NCBI RefSeq assembly: GCF_002196705.1
Contig: NZ_NADJ01000033.1
Coordinates: 62,001-126,000, forward strand
Direction: 5' to 3'
Length of the DNA stretch: 64,000 nt
From: Desulfosporosinus sp. FKB
GTDB lineage: Bacteria > Bacillota > Desulfitobacteriia > Desulfitobacteriales > Desulfitobacteriaceae
A program made the translations under genes and the position numbers. The notes beneath the pieces were generated by a model. It saw only the letters and a program-made list of their open reading frames with translations. It was not told the origin of the DNA and ran no database searches. Shown here piece by piece: positions 18,957-26,820 of this stretch. Within the stretch, counting starts at the first letter, position 1; each line of letters opens with the position of its first letter.

Positions 18957-19778
18957 ATGCCGGAATTACCAGAAGTCGAAACCATTCGACGAACTTTAGC
19001 AGCACACATTAAGGGTTTAAGAATAAAAGACATATCCCTTATTTGGCCCTCCGCTGTTTGTGGCTGGAAGGATAAAAGTTTTAAAGAACTAGTCCTGGGA
19101 CGCCGCATAACAGGTCTTGACCGGCGGGGAAAATATCTCCTCATCCGCTTGGATGAGGAGATGACCTTAATCGCCCATATGCGCATGACAGGGCGGCTTA
19201 ATTATTATCCGGAACATAGAGAACCGGAAAAGCATACCCATGTAGTCCTTACTTTGGAGCATGGTGAGGTGCATTTTTCGGATGTCCGGAAATTTGGCAG
19301 AATACAAGCTATTCCTACTTTACTATGTGTCAAAGAGTCCTCGCTTGGTAAACTTGGTCCGGAACCTTTAGATCCTGAATTTACACCAATCGTGCTCAAG
19401 GATCGTTTAGCTAAGAAAAGAGTTGCCATTAAGGCCGCCTTACTGGATCAACATGTTCTTGCCGGATTAGGGAACATTTATGCGGATGAATCTCTTTTTC
19501 GAGCAGGAATATCTCCGCAGCGTCAGGCGGACACTCTTGCGGAAGAGGAAATCAAGCGGCTGCATAAGGCCATTCAAGACGTCTTACAAGCGGGTATTGA
19601 TGCCCGAGGGACCTCTTTTAGGGATTACCGAGATGCCAATGGGGAAAAGGGACAGTTTGAACAGGCTCTCCAGGTTTATGGCAGAGGGGGGGACCCTTGC
19701 CGTATTTGTGGTGAAACTTTACAACGCTTGCGTTTAGCTGGCCGCACAACGGTCTATTGCCCAAAATGTCAAAAGTAA
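18957..19778 (+). CDS. mutM: Formamidopyrimidine-DNA glycosylase (Fpg/MutM)
   Basis: 273 aa. The N-terminal PELPEVETIRR supplies the catalytic proline (P2) and E3; the beta-hairpin Lys is in RRGKYLL near 60; the H2TH region includes AGLGNIYADESLF; and a four-Cys zinc finger ends the protein (CRIC near 249 and CPKC near 269). It excises oxidised purines such as 8-oxoguanine. It is in an operon with polA, a common Firmicute pairing; coaE, often next, is absent here because a terminator follows. Confidence 0.96.
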   Translation: MPELPEVETIRRTLAAHIKGLRIKDISLIWPSAVCGWKDKSFKELVLGRRITGLDRRGKYLLIRLDEEMTLIAHMRMTGRLNYYPEHREPEKHTHVVLTLEHGEVHFSDVRKFGRIQAIPTLLCVKESSLGKLGPEPLDPEFTPIVLKDRLAKKRVAIKAALLDQHVLAGLGNIYADESLFRAGISPQRQADTLAEEEIKRLHKAIQDVLQAGIDARGTSFRDYRDANGEKGQFEQALQVYGRGGDPCRICGETLQRLRLAGRTTVYCPKCQK

Positions 19779-19786
19779 CGTTCACT

Positions 19787-19810
19787 CAGCCCTTTTGAAG
19801 GGCTGTTTTT
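19787..19810 (+). terminator. Terminator of polA-mutM
   Basis: CAGCCCTT pairs with AAGGGCTG around a TTG loop, followed by TTTTT. Confidence 0.85.
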
Positions 19811-19859
19811 AATGGGCAAGTTATCGACATAAATTTGAGGTAAGCACGAGGTATACACA

Positions 19860-20777
19860 ATGAAAAATCAAATTAACTCTTTAAAAAATACTCACAAGTT
19901 ATTTGTCAATCGGGACTATCCATCCTCATGGTCAGATATAATTCTTCCTCAACTACGGGCCGACTGTGAAAATTGCTTTGGTTTGTGCTGTGTCGCGCTC
20001 TATTTTTCGGCTTCAGAAGGTTTTCCAATCGACAAAAAGGCAGGTCAGCCCTGCCTTAACCTGCAATCTAATTTTCTCTGTCATGTTCATAAAAATCTCC
20101 GGGAACTCGGGTTAAAAGGATGTCTTGCTTTTGACTGTTTTGGAGCAGGTCAAAAGGTTTCCCAGATTAGCTTTGCCCGAAAGGATTGGCAGAAAGATCC
20201 GGAATCGGCAGAGCAAATGTTTGAGGTGTTTCTAATTATGCGGCAGCTTCATGAATTACTCTGGTATTTAGCTGGAGCGCTGATCTTGAAGGCATCCTCT
20301 CCTATTCACGGCGCAATCAGCGCCATGCTTGAGAAGATAGAAACCTTGACTGATCAGAGACCAGATTTGGTCCTGGAACTTGACGTGGCTGCCCTTCGAG
20401 ATGATGTCAATGTACTGCTCTTAAAAGCCAGCGAACTTGTACGCACTGATGCCTGCCTGGAGCAAAAAGTTCATGCAGGGCGGCGAAAGACATTTTCACG
20501 GGGAGCCGATCTTATTGGTAAGGATTTAAGGAAGTTTGATCTCAGAGGGGCCAATCTGAGGGGAGCTTATCTTATTGCTGCTGACCTGAGAGGAGTCGAC
20601 CTCAGCGGAACAGATTTTATCGGCGCCGATTTTCGTGACGCAGACCTAAGAGGTGCTGATCTAAGTAAGAGTATTTTTCTTACTCAAGGACAAATAAATG
20701 CCGCCAAAGGTGATAACAGCACCCTGTTGCCACACTCACTGCTTCGCCCGGCTTCTTGGAGTTTCAAGAATTTTTAG
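19860..20777 (+). CDS. Pentapeptide-repeat protein with Cys-rich N-terminal domain
   Basis: 305 aa. The C-terminal 80 residues (about 215-285) are tandem A(D/N)LxG-type pentapeptides (LRGANLRGAYL, ADLRGVDLSG, ADLRGADLS), which fold as a right-handed beta-helix. The N-terminal part has clustered Cys (CENCFGLCC near 33-41, then C62, C71, C85, C90), perhaps metal-binding. The pattern of a Cys-rich head plus pentapeptide tail recurs in spore-forming Firmicutes, but no function is established. No signal peptide. A terminator hairpin follows at about 20843. Confidence 0.75.
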   Translation: MKNQINSLKNTHKLFVNRDYPSSWSDIILPQLRADCENCFGLCCVALYFSASEGFPIDKKAGQPCLNLQSNFLCHVHKNLRELGLKGCLAFDCFGAGQKVSQISFARKDWQKDPESAEQMFEVFLIMRQLHELLWYLAGALILKASSPIHGAISAMLEKIETLTDQRPDLVLELDVAALRDDVNVLLLKASELVRTDACLEQKVHAGRRKTFSRGADLIGKDLRKFDLRGANLRGAYLIAADLRGVDLSGTDFIGADFRDADLRGADLSKSIFLTQGQINAAKGDNSTLLPHSLLRPASWSFKNF

Positions 20778-20842
20778 GACCGAAACAATCGATCGTCATT
20801 CTCTAGAGGGAGGCATCTGATCTGGATTATCATTACAAATTG

Positions 20843-20869
20843 AAAAGGACCGGATACCCAGTCCTTTTT
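20843..20869 (+). terminator. Terminator of the pentapeptide-repeat gene
   Basis: AAAAGGAC pairs with GTCCTTTT around a 10-nt loop, ending in a T-run. Confidence 0.7.
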
Positions 20870-20890
20870 GAATACTATTCAAATATTATC

Positions 20891-21071
20891 CATTCGTAAG
20901 ACTTTAACTTCTACAAGTGGGAGTGGTTCCCGTTCTCTGCTTCGGCGGGAGTAGAGTCCATCCCTTCTGCACGATAGAATTGTTATGGGCTAGGTTTTCG
21001 GCAAAAGTGTCCACAGGACACTTTCGTCACCGAAGCCCCGATGTTCAGCTTTAGCTGAACGAGTTCACTTT
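20891..21071 (+). repeat. Interspersed structured element, copy B (full length)
   Basis: About 180 bp and one of two full-length copies. From left: conserved GTAAGACT with an ACTT/AAGT hairpin; a conserved GTAGAGTCC segment; a central hairpin AAAGTGTCC-ACA-GGACACTTT (21004-21024); a long-range pairing of TTCGG (20941-20945) with CCGAA (21030-21034); then CCCCGATGTTCAGCTTTAGCTGAACGAGTTCACTT at the right end, containing the GTTCAGC palindrome. Copy C keeps the same pairings with different bases. No open frame. It lies between the pentapeptide gene and the convergent NlpC/P60 gene. Confidence 0.8.
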
Positions 21072-21078
21072 GTTCTGT

Positions 21079-21108
21079 TTTGAATTATAAAACTTTGAAT
21101 TATAAAAC
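21079..21108. repeat. 15-bp tandem duplication at the 3' end of the NlpC/P60 gene
   Basis: TTTGAATTATAAAAC is repeated twice head-to-tail. The second copy contains the antisense stop codon of the gene at 21100-21102, so the first copy is a duplicated gene end. Confidence 0.8.
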
Positions 21109-21819
21109 CCGTTGAGCTCCTTTATAGGCGTTTAGCCAATAGGATAAAGTCAGTGGGTAAATGGCCACACCTTTGTGAGTTGTAGCACTAATGAATTGCG
21201 AGTTACCGAGATAAATACCTACATGGTCAATGGTTCCGTTTCCAGCCGTGGAGAAAAAGACTAAATCACCAGGTTTCAGGTCTCCATAGGACACTGAAGT
21301 CCCGACTTTTGCCTGATCCTGGCTGGTACGAGGCAGATCTATACCTTGGGAAGCGAAAACATATTGAGTAAAACCGGAACAGTCAAAACCATTGGGAGTA
21401 GTGCCGCCCCATAAATAAGGTGTTCCAAGCAGACTGTTGGCTTTGGCAATGATCCCATCAATTGTAGGAGAGTTTGTGACAGAGGCTTGGGAAGCTTGGA
21501 TGGATTGGTCCTTATCTAAGGCGCTTTGAGTCAGCGGACCAACGATTCCATCAACTTGGAGATGATCATTTTGTTGAAAATTCTCTACAGCTGAAAATGT
21601 TTTGGAACCAAAAATTCCGTCGATTGGGCCGACAGTATACCCTAAATTAACTAATTCCTTTTGCAAGGTTACGACATTATCACCAGATGAGCCTAATTTC
21701 ATGAGAGTTGCAGCCTGGACTGTCGGTGTGAAAGTTACCAGGTTTGTAAGAATAAATGTACTGGCTGCTAAAAGTTTAAGTTTTTGACTCCATTTATTAA
21801 ATGTATAATTCTGCTGCAT
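21100..21819 (-). CDS. Secreted NlpC/P60 peptidoglycan endopeptidase with PG-binding domain
   Basis: 239 aa. A signal peptide (KLKLLAASTFILTNLVTF..., cleavage near VQAA, residue 36) is followed by a PG_binding_1 domain (about 38-98: LGSSGDNVVTLQKEL, DGIFGSKTFSAVENFQ) and an NlpC/P60 domain (about 120-239) with catalytic Cys in DCSGFTQYVF and His in IDHVGIYLG. Such enzymes cut gamma-D-Glu-diamino acid bonds in wall peptides. TAGGAGGT precedes the ATG. Its 3' end carries the 15-bp duplication. Probably a cell-separation or wall-turnover hydrolase. Confidence 0.92.
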   Translation of the reverse strand: MQQNYTFNKWSQKLKLLAASTFILTNLVTFTPTVQAATLMKLGSSGDNVVTLQKELVNLGYTVGPIDGIFGSKTFSAVENFQQNDHLQVDGIVGPLTQSALDKDQSIQASQASVTNSPTIDGIIAKANSLLGTPYLWGGTTPNGFDCSGFTQYVFASQGIDLPRTSQDQAKVGTSVSYGDLKPGDLVFFSTAGNGTIDHVGIYLGNSQFISATTHKGVAIYPLTLSYWLNAYKGAQRVL

Positions 21820-22174
21820 TTGTTACCTCCTAATGAATTTTATCACTTGTAAGTTTACGTTGTAATGTTCACTGACAAGTTATGGTTTAAATCTTAGCAT
21901 CTAAAAACTCATATGAAAAGTAAAGGTTGTTGGTTTCAGGACCATATTCTTCCTAATACTTAGCTTTTCAGTGAGCGTTTTGTTATTAAAAGCAAATAAT
22001 TTTTAATAGTCAAAGAAAACGGAAGAATGTCAAAGGAAGTAAAAGAGATAATTTAAAAAGTAACTTAAAGATAATTCGAAATATCTTCATAATATTGCAA
22101 ACATATGTAACTGAAATTTAAACATCAGGATTGTGATGTTAAATTTCTTCGAAGTAATTGATCTGTATGACAAA
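21820..22174. other. AT-rich intergenic region upstream of the NlpC/P60 gene
   Basis: About 355 bp of A+T-rich sequence with no supportable open frame. It should contain the promoter of the minus-strand hydrolase, but no convincing -35/-10 pair was found at a usable distance. Confidence 0.5.
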
Positions 22175-22205
22175 ACTGAGGTAAGTGTTAACCACTTACC
22201 TCAGT
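22175..22205 (-). terminator. Inverted repeat, likely terminator for impX transcript
   Basis: A perfect 13-bp stem (ACTGAGGTAAGTG with its complement) and a 5-nt loop. Read on the minus strand it is followed by TTTTG, fitting termination downstream of the minus-strand transporter gene. Confidence 0.55.
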
Positions 22206-22216
22206 AATCTTTTATT

Positions 22217-22401
22217 TTATCCAGTTTTTATGACCCCCACTTCTATAAGTGGGGGTGGGTCCTTCGTTAACTTCAGGTGGGGTAGAGTCCTCCTTCGCCG
22301 CTAAGTATTCCTATTGGGAAAGGCGGCTCGACAATAATGTCCACTGGACATTATTGTATCTGAAGCCCCGATGTTCAGCTTTAGCTAAACGAGTTCACTT
22401 T
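22217..22401 (+). repeat. Interspersed structured element, copy C (full length, second subfamily)
   Basis: About 180 bp. The left-end hairpin is a perfect 9-bp CCCCCACTT/AAGTGGGGG. A GTAGAGTCC segment is followed by a GCCGC...GCGGC hairpin and a central 12-bp hairpin ACAATAATGTCC-ACT-GGACATTATTGT (22331-22357); TTCAG (22271-22275) can pair with CTGAA (22361-22365); then GCCCCGATGTTCAGCTTTAGCTAAACGAGTTCACTT. The stems differ in sequence from copy B but stay paired. It lies downstream of the minus-strand impX gene. Confidence 0.8.
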
Positions 22402-22468
22402 GAAACTCTAGTAATTATAGAAATGACTCTGTAATTGTCAATGCTTAGTTCCTATATTATCCCAACTC

Positions 22469-23458
22469 TTATTTGCTTGCTAAATCTGCTTGCTGAGCAG
22501 ATGATTCAAGGTTTAGCCCTATTGCTTCCGGTTCGTGGTTCATCCGCGATAACTGAAGTACGGCTATCCAGACTATTGCAAAACCAACCCATTGCCCCAG
22601 ATCAATGGTCTGATGTAAAATCAGCCAGTTAAGAAGTAAGCCGGTTGCAGGAAAAGCAAGTTCTGCGATGGTGGCATGAGAAGCCTTCACGCCATCTAAC
22701 CCCCGGTAGTAAAGGAGCAAACTTACAAGGCTTGGTACGAGCGTTTGAAACAAGAGGTTTGCCCAAACAGGTGCCAGACTAAGGGCTTTGCCAATGATAA
22801 GCCAGTTTGGATGTTGTACTAAGATAATGACTGTCAACAAAGGCAGAGCAACAGCGAATCGAAGTGCCGTTAAAGTGGTAAACGACAATTTGCCAACGAG
22901 ATGTTTGCCCATCACCGTAGATCCCCCCCAAAGTGCAGCGGCGCCGATGGCAAATAAGGACCCGATAAGCTGTGAGGTGCTTGCGGCGGTGGTTGGAATG
23001 TACAGGCCAAAGGTGAGTAAGTAGGCACCAATGAGTGCAGCGATAAATAATTTCCAATAGTTTTTCCGCAATTGCTCCTTAAGGACCCAGGCGGCAAGGA
23101 GGACGGCAAAAATTGGCTGCAGTTTTTGCAGGATGAGAACAACATTTGGATTGCCATAAGTAAATCCGGCAGTAAACAGGATCGAAGCTACGGCAGATCC
23201 GCCCCAGCCGATGAATATGACGGCTAACCAGTCAGCGAGCTTTAATTGCCGCAGTTCCTGACGTTTCCAGATAAGCACTGGAGCAGCAAAGAGAAACAAT
23301 AATATATGTTCCATCCAGACAATTTGAGAGGACGTCACATAGTGGAGCAATGTAACAATAAAGACACCATCAAGTCCCCACATGGCCGCTCCAAGGGCGA
23401 TCCACCAAATTGCCCAAGGAGAAGATTGTTTTTTTTGCATCAAATCCAAACCCTCCAT
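22469..23458 (-). CDS. impX: DMT/EamA-superfamily riboflavin transporter ImpX (FMN-riboswitch controlled)
   Basis: 329 aa with about ten membrane segments arranged as two EamA repeats (about 15-150 and 165-305). DMT proteins move many solutes, but the gene sits directly behind an FMN riboswitch. The predicted riboflavin transporter ImpX, reported from Desulfitobacterium and Fusobacterium, is exactly such an RFN-regulated DMT protein. Role assignment therefore rests on the riboswitch plus family, not on binding residues. A terminator hairpin between riboswitch and gene gives the off switch. Confidence 0.8.
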   Translation of the reverse strand: MEGLDLMQKKQSSPWAIWWIALGAAMWGLDGVFIVTLLHYVTSSQIVWMEHILLFLFAAPVLIWKRQELRQLKLADWLAVIFIGWGGSAVASILFTAGFTYGNPNVVLILQKLQPIFAVLLAAWVLKEQLRKNYWKLFIAALIGAYLLTFGLYIPTTAASTSQLIGSLFAIGAAALWGGSTVMGKHLVGKLSFTTLTALRFAVALPLLTVIILVQHPNWLIIGKALSLAPVWANLLFQTLVPSLVSLLLYYRGLDGVKASHATIAELAFPATGLLLNWLILHQTIDLGQWVGFAIVWIAVLQLSRMNHEPEAIGLNLESSAQQADLASK

Positions 23459-23512
23459 ATCTTATAACATGTATTTGAATTGAACCTTCACATGTCATAG
23501 AAAGAAAATTGT

Positions 23513-23556
23513 GCATGAAAAATACCCCGAGAAACAATTCCTTTCACGAGGCATAT
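23513..23556 (-). terminator. Riboswitch-controlled intrinsic terminator of impX
   Basis: On the minus strand ATGCCTCG pairs with CGGGGTAT, with an inner GAAA/TTTC stem, followed directly by TTTTT. It lies between the FMN aptamer and the impX start, the standard expression platform. Confidence 0.8.
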
Positions 23557-23597
23557 ACGAGGGACCAGGATAGCAGCTTGGCTAAACCTAGTCTTTA

Positions 23598-23740
23598 CCT
23601 TCTCTCGTCCGGACTTTACCGTCGGCCTTGGAATTTCACCAAGTCAGTCGATGCATCGTTAAGGCTGCATCGAGTCGCGGGCTGAATTGCACATGCAATC
23701 GTCACCGCCGGTAGGGAATCTCACCCTGCCCCGAAGGATC
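23598..23740 (-). promoter_or_regulatory. FMN riboswitch (RFN element)
   Basis: Read on the minus strand the element begins CCTTCGGGGCAGGGTGAGAT, continues with TTCCCTACCGGCGGT, AGCCCGCGA, a variable hairpin around CGATGCA, TTGGTGAAATTCCAAG GCCGACGGT and AGTCCGGA and closes with GAGAGAAGG. These are the invariant segments of the RFN aptamer, and CCTTC/GAAGG forms P1. FMN binding should favour the terminator at 23513-23556 and shut off impX when flavin is plentiful. Confidence 0.95.
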
Positions 23741-23801
23741 AAATTCAGTTAATGAAAGTATAACAGAATTTATTGTTCTAGGGTAGCCTTATATTATAAA
23801 A

Positions 23802-23996
23802 CTATTTCTTGTCTCGAACTTCGCAGGTTGAAATTCCCAGAATATTGCTTACCGGACAATACCTCAGTAATCCTGTTGCTATCCCCAGGAGTCCGATAAG
23901 CCCCCACCAGCTTCTGAAGGCCAGACCTAAAAGAACAATAATTGTTCCTATGATAATTCTAACAATTTGCTCGGTATTTCCAACATTACATATCAT
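23802..23996 (-). CDS. DUF2892 (YgaP-like) small membrane protein
   Basis: 64 aa. MICNVGNTEQIVRIIIGTIIVLLG followed by a second hydrophobic stretch and CPVSNILGIST is the DUF2892 pattern: two transmembrane helices with an N-terminal Asn-Val-Gly and a conserved CP motif. The family is found alone or fused to rhodanese domains (YgaP); molecular role unknown. An AGGAGGTGATT ribosome site precedes the start on the minus strand. Confidence 0.85.
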   Translation of the reverse strand: MICNVGNTEQIVRIIIGTIIVLLGLAFRSWWGLIGLLGIATGLLRYCPVSNILGISTCEVRDKK

Positions 23997-24181
23997 ACAA
24001 TCACCTCCTTATTATTTTGTCCAATATCTTGAAGGGTTAATGCAATTTAAGAAAGAGACTATAAGAAGGGACAATGATATGCTTAAAATTAAGAACATTA
24101 TATAGAGAAGAACATTAAATTAGAGGGGATTTATAAACTGCAGCGAATTAAATTGGAGAACTTTTAAAGGAGGGATTTTTT

Positions 24182-24718
24182 TTGGCGAAAAAGCGAAGTT
24201 TAACTAAGGTAATAATAGAAGTTGCAGAAATTCTGATATTTGCCTTTATATTATCGTGGGGGTTACGGAGTAATGTGGTGGAAGCGGCAACGATACCATC
24301 GCCTTCAATGATGCCTACTATTCATGAACAGGATAGAGTCATTGTAGACAAGTTGTTTTATAAATTTACTGGAATAAAAAGGGACGATATCATTGTTTTT
24401 AACCCTCCAAAGAACTTGGATTCCAGTGGAGACTATTGGATCAAGCGGGTTATTGGCTTGCCGGGAGACAAAGTTCAAATCACGGGCGGGAAGGTCTATC
24501 TTAATGATCAGCCCCTGACAGAACCCTTTGAAATGGAAGCTCCCAATTATAATTATGGTCCTGTGATTGTTCCCAAAGATTCTTATTTTTTACTTGGCGA
24601 TAATCGCAATCATAGTCTCGACAGCCATTATTGGGGAACTCTGCCCGCCAAAGAGATCGAAGGAAAAGCAGTTTTAAGATATTGGCCCTTGCAGCGGTTT
24701 GGAACATTAGCTAAGTAA
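24182..24718 (+). CDS. lepB: Type I signal peptidase
   Basis: 178 aa, TTG start behind AAAGGAGGG. One N-terminal membrane anchor (about 10-28) is followed by the catalytic Ser in PSPSMMPTI (S42), the general-base Lys in YWIKRVIGLPGD (K88) and the GDNRNHSLDSHYWG box near 139-152. It removes signal peptides from Sec and Tat exported proteins on the outer membrane face, such as the NlpC/P60 hydrolase in this window. The family size and Ser-Lys dyad match Gram-positive SipS-type enzymes. Confidence 0.94.
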   Translation: MAKKRSLTKVIIEVAEILIFAFILSWGLRSNVVEAATIPSPSMMPTIHEQDRVIVDKLFYKFTGIKRDDIIVFNPPKNLDSSGDYWIKRVIGLPGDKVQITGGKVYLNDQPLTEPFEMEAPNYNYGPVIVPKDSYFLLGDNRNHSLDSHYWGTLPAKEIEGKAVLRYWPLQRFGTLAK

Positions 24719-24868
24719 TGAGAAAGATTCGTGATCAGGGAGAGTTTCCTGGAAAGGACTCCCTTCTTTATTTGTTTTCTGAATTTAGTTAGAAAGATGG
24801 GGGATCATTTGACCAATACATCTCTCCAATCTTAATTATTCAATGAAACAAGGAGGATAAATTCTATC

Positions 24869-25519
24869 ATGACCTACAAAGCTGTTATTTTTGATCTCGA
24901 TGGGACGTTGGTTAACTCCCTTGAAGATATTGCTGACTCAATGAACCTGGTTTTGAAAACCTTAGACTTGAAGGCGCACGACTTGGAAGACTATAAATAT
25001 TTTATAGGAAATGGTATCAGAAACCTGGTTAGTCGAGCTTTGCCTGAAGAATCGAGGGAAGAAACCTTCATTACAGAATGTTTTGATTCGATGATGAAGG
25101 AATATCGTAAGCGATGTCTTGAAAAGACGAGACCGTATGAGGGTATCCCTGAGCTGCTTGATGAGCTGACAAAACATAAACTTAAGCTTTGTGTTTTGTC
25201 TAATAAGGTAGATGAACTGACTCGGAAAGTCGTAGCGGCTCTTCTTGCGAATTGGAAGTTTGAAGTTGTTTTGGGACCTAGAGAAGATATTCCTAGGAAG
25301 CCTGACCCTACAGGCGCTTTATACATCAGTAAGAATTTAAATATTCCACAGACTGAGATTATTTATCTGGGGGATTCAGGTGTTGATATGCAAACGGCAG
25401 CTGCTGCCAAGATGTACGGGGTGGGAGCTCTTTGGGGCTATCGAGGGAGAGAGGAGTTAAGCCAAAACGGTGCTCAACGTTTAATTAACTATCCTTTGGA
25501 ATTTTTAGAGCTCTTGTAG
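24869..25519 (+). CDS. HAD-superfamily phosphatase, phosphoglycolate phosphatase-like
   Basis: 216 aa, ATG behind AGGAGG. HAD motif I DLDGTLVNS (residues 9-17), motif II LSNK near 110, motif III Lys in PRKPDPTG near 145 and motif IV YLGDSGVDMQTAAAA near 170 are all present, with an alpha-helical cap between I and II, as in Gph/PpaX proteins. Likely a small-molecule phosphatase (2-phosphoglycolate or pyrophosphate); the substrate is not determinable. Confidence 0.87.
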   Translation: MTYKAVIFDLDGTLVNSLEDIADSMNLVLKTLDLKAHDLEDYKYFIGNGIRNLVSRALPEESREETFITECFDSMMKEYRKRCLEKTRPYEGIPELLDELTKHKLKLCVLSNKVDELTRKVVAALLANWKFEVVLGPREDIPRKPDPTGALYISKNLNIPQTEIIYLGDSGVDMQTAAAAKMYGVGALWGYRGREELSQNGAQRLINYPLEFLELL

Positions 25520-25628
25520 GAAATAATTGTTACAAGAAGGAATCTTTAGCATAATATGACCTTCCTTCGGACATCTTAGTTATTTAGAGAATTATTTAGA
25601 CGATAGTGTTTGGTTCGGAGGGGTTACT

Positions 25629-26273
25629 GTGCGAGTTTTAGCCTTTTTACTCGCGTTAACGATTCTTTTTCTTTTAAGTTTGGCGATAAAAGCAGAGGTT
25701 GATTTTCGCTATCGGCGAGTGGAGGAAAAAGATCATCTGGAAATTGATTTTCGAGCATTACATGGAATTTGGCATACTCAATATCAAATTCCAACACTCC
25801 AATTGGAATGGGAAAAAGGTCCGGAATTAGAAATAGATCAAGTTGCTGAAGGAAAGGGCGGCAGGCGAAAAGCCAAATCAAGCGTACGTTTCCGATATCT
25901 CCGCGGAGGCTGGATCTATCGGCTTTGGCCTAAGCTGCGAAATTATGTTCATCAATTAGTTTGGCTAAAGAACAAGTTTTATGGCGGAATCCATTGCAAA
26001 ACTATAAAATGGCGAATTGAGATTGGCTACAAGGATGCGGTACAAACAGCGATGGCTGCAGGAGCTTTTTGGAGCCTGTTTGGATTTGCCCTCGCCCGTC
26101 TCTACAAACAAGTTATCGTAGAGGTTAAGAATCCTGAACTTGTGGTAGTTCCACAATTTAAAAAAGAAGGATTTTTATGTGATATTCAATGCATATTCCA
26201 ATTAAGAATCGGTCATATTATTTTTGTTGGATTTAATGCTGTGCGTAGTTTCAAGCGGGCTAGAAGGGGGTAG
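25629..26273 (+). CDS. DUF2953 protein (YtfI-like)
   Basis: 214 aa, GTG start after GGAGGGG. One N-terminal transmembrane segment (about 2-18) then a basic region and a C-terminal portion with a conserved NPELVVVPQFKKEGF stretch, as in DUF2953. The family is usually next to ytfJ in spore formers, as here (4 bp between), where B. subtilis has ytfI-ytfJ. The molecular role is unknown; a sporulation link is inferred from the neighbour. Confidence 0.75.
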   Translation: MRVLAFLLALTILFLLSLAIKAEVDFRYRRVEEKDHLEIDFRALHGIWHTQYQIPTLQLEWEKGPELEIDQVAEGKGGRRKAKSSVRFRYLRGGWIYRLWPKLRNYVHQLVWLKNKFYGGIHCKTIKWRIEIGYKDAVQTAMAAGAFWSLFGFALARLYKQVIVEVKNPELVVVPQFKKEGFLCDIQCIFQLRIGHIIFVGFNAVRSFKRARRG

Positions 26274-26277
26274 TAGC

Positions 26278-26715
26278 ATGGGTAATCATCCTATAGAATT
26301 ATTGATGAAAACAGCCATGGAAAGTATCCAGCAAATTGTTGACGTTAATACCATTATTGGTGACCCGGTAGAAACCCATGATGGATCCGTTATTATTCCA
26401 ATATCACGGGTAGCTTGTGGTTTTGCAGCAGGGGGCAGCGAATTTTCCCCGCCCGATCAGCAAAAAGAGAGCGGAAATAATTCGGGGGATTCAGCCAACC
26501 AACTTCCTTTTGGAGGCGGTGCAGGTGCAGGGGTATCTGTTCAACCCGTAGGTTTCTTAGTCGTTGGCAATGGAACCATTCGCCTGCTGCCTGTCGATAG
26601 TAATGTCGTTATTGATCGTATCTTAGATACAGTGCCAGATCTTTTAGACAAATTGTCAGGAATGCTTCACAAAAAAAGGAAACCCTCTGATGAAATTATA
26701 CTGGCCAGAGAATAA
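26278..26715 (+). CDS. ytfJ: Sporulation protein YtfJ (GerW family)
   Basis: 145 aa from ATG 26278, preceded by AGAAGGGGG; an upstream frame to 26224 overlaps DUF2953 and is unlikely. HPIELLMKTAMESIQQIVDVNTIIGDPV and a Gly-rich middle (GGGAGAGVSVQPVGFLVV) are the GerW/YtfJ signature. In B. subtilis GerW is needed for normal spore germination. A terminator follows. Confidence 0.9.
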   Translation: MGNHPIELLMKTAMESIQQIVDVNTIIGDPVETHDGSVIIPISRVACGFAAGGSEFSPPDQQKESGNNSGDSANQLPFGGGAGAGVSVQPVGFLVVGNGTIRLLPVDSNVVIDRILDTVPDLLDKLSGMLHKKRKPSDEIILARE

Positions 26716-26753
26716 ATTCTAGCCGCCCAAAATACATAGGGTACTATTCAATA

Positions 26754-26782
26754 AAAGAACGAGAAGATCTCGTTCTTTTTTG
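26754..26782 (+). terminator. Terminator of the DUF2953-ytfJ operon
   Basis: AAAGAACGAGA pairs with TCTCGTTCTTT around a very short loop, followed by TTTT. Confidence 0.85.
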
Positions 26783-26820
26783 TCCGCCTTTTTCATAGAT
26801 TTTTTCAAGGGGGGTGGGCT

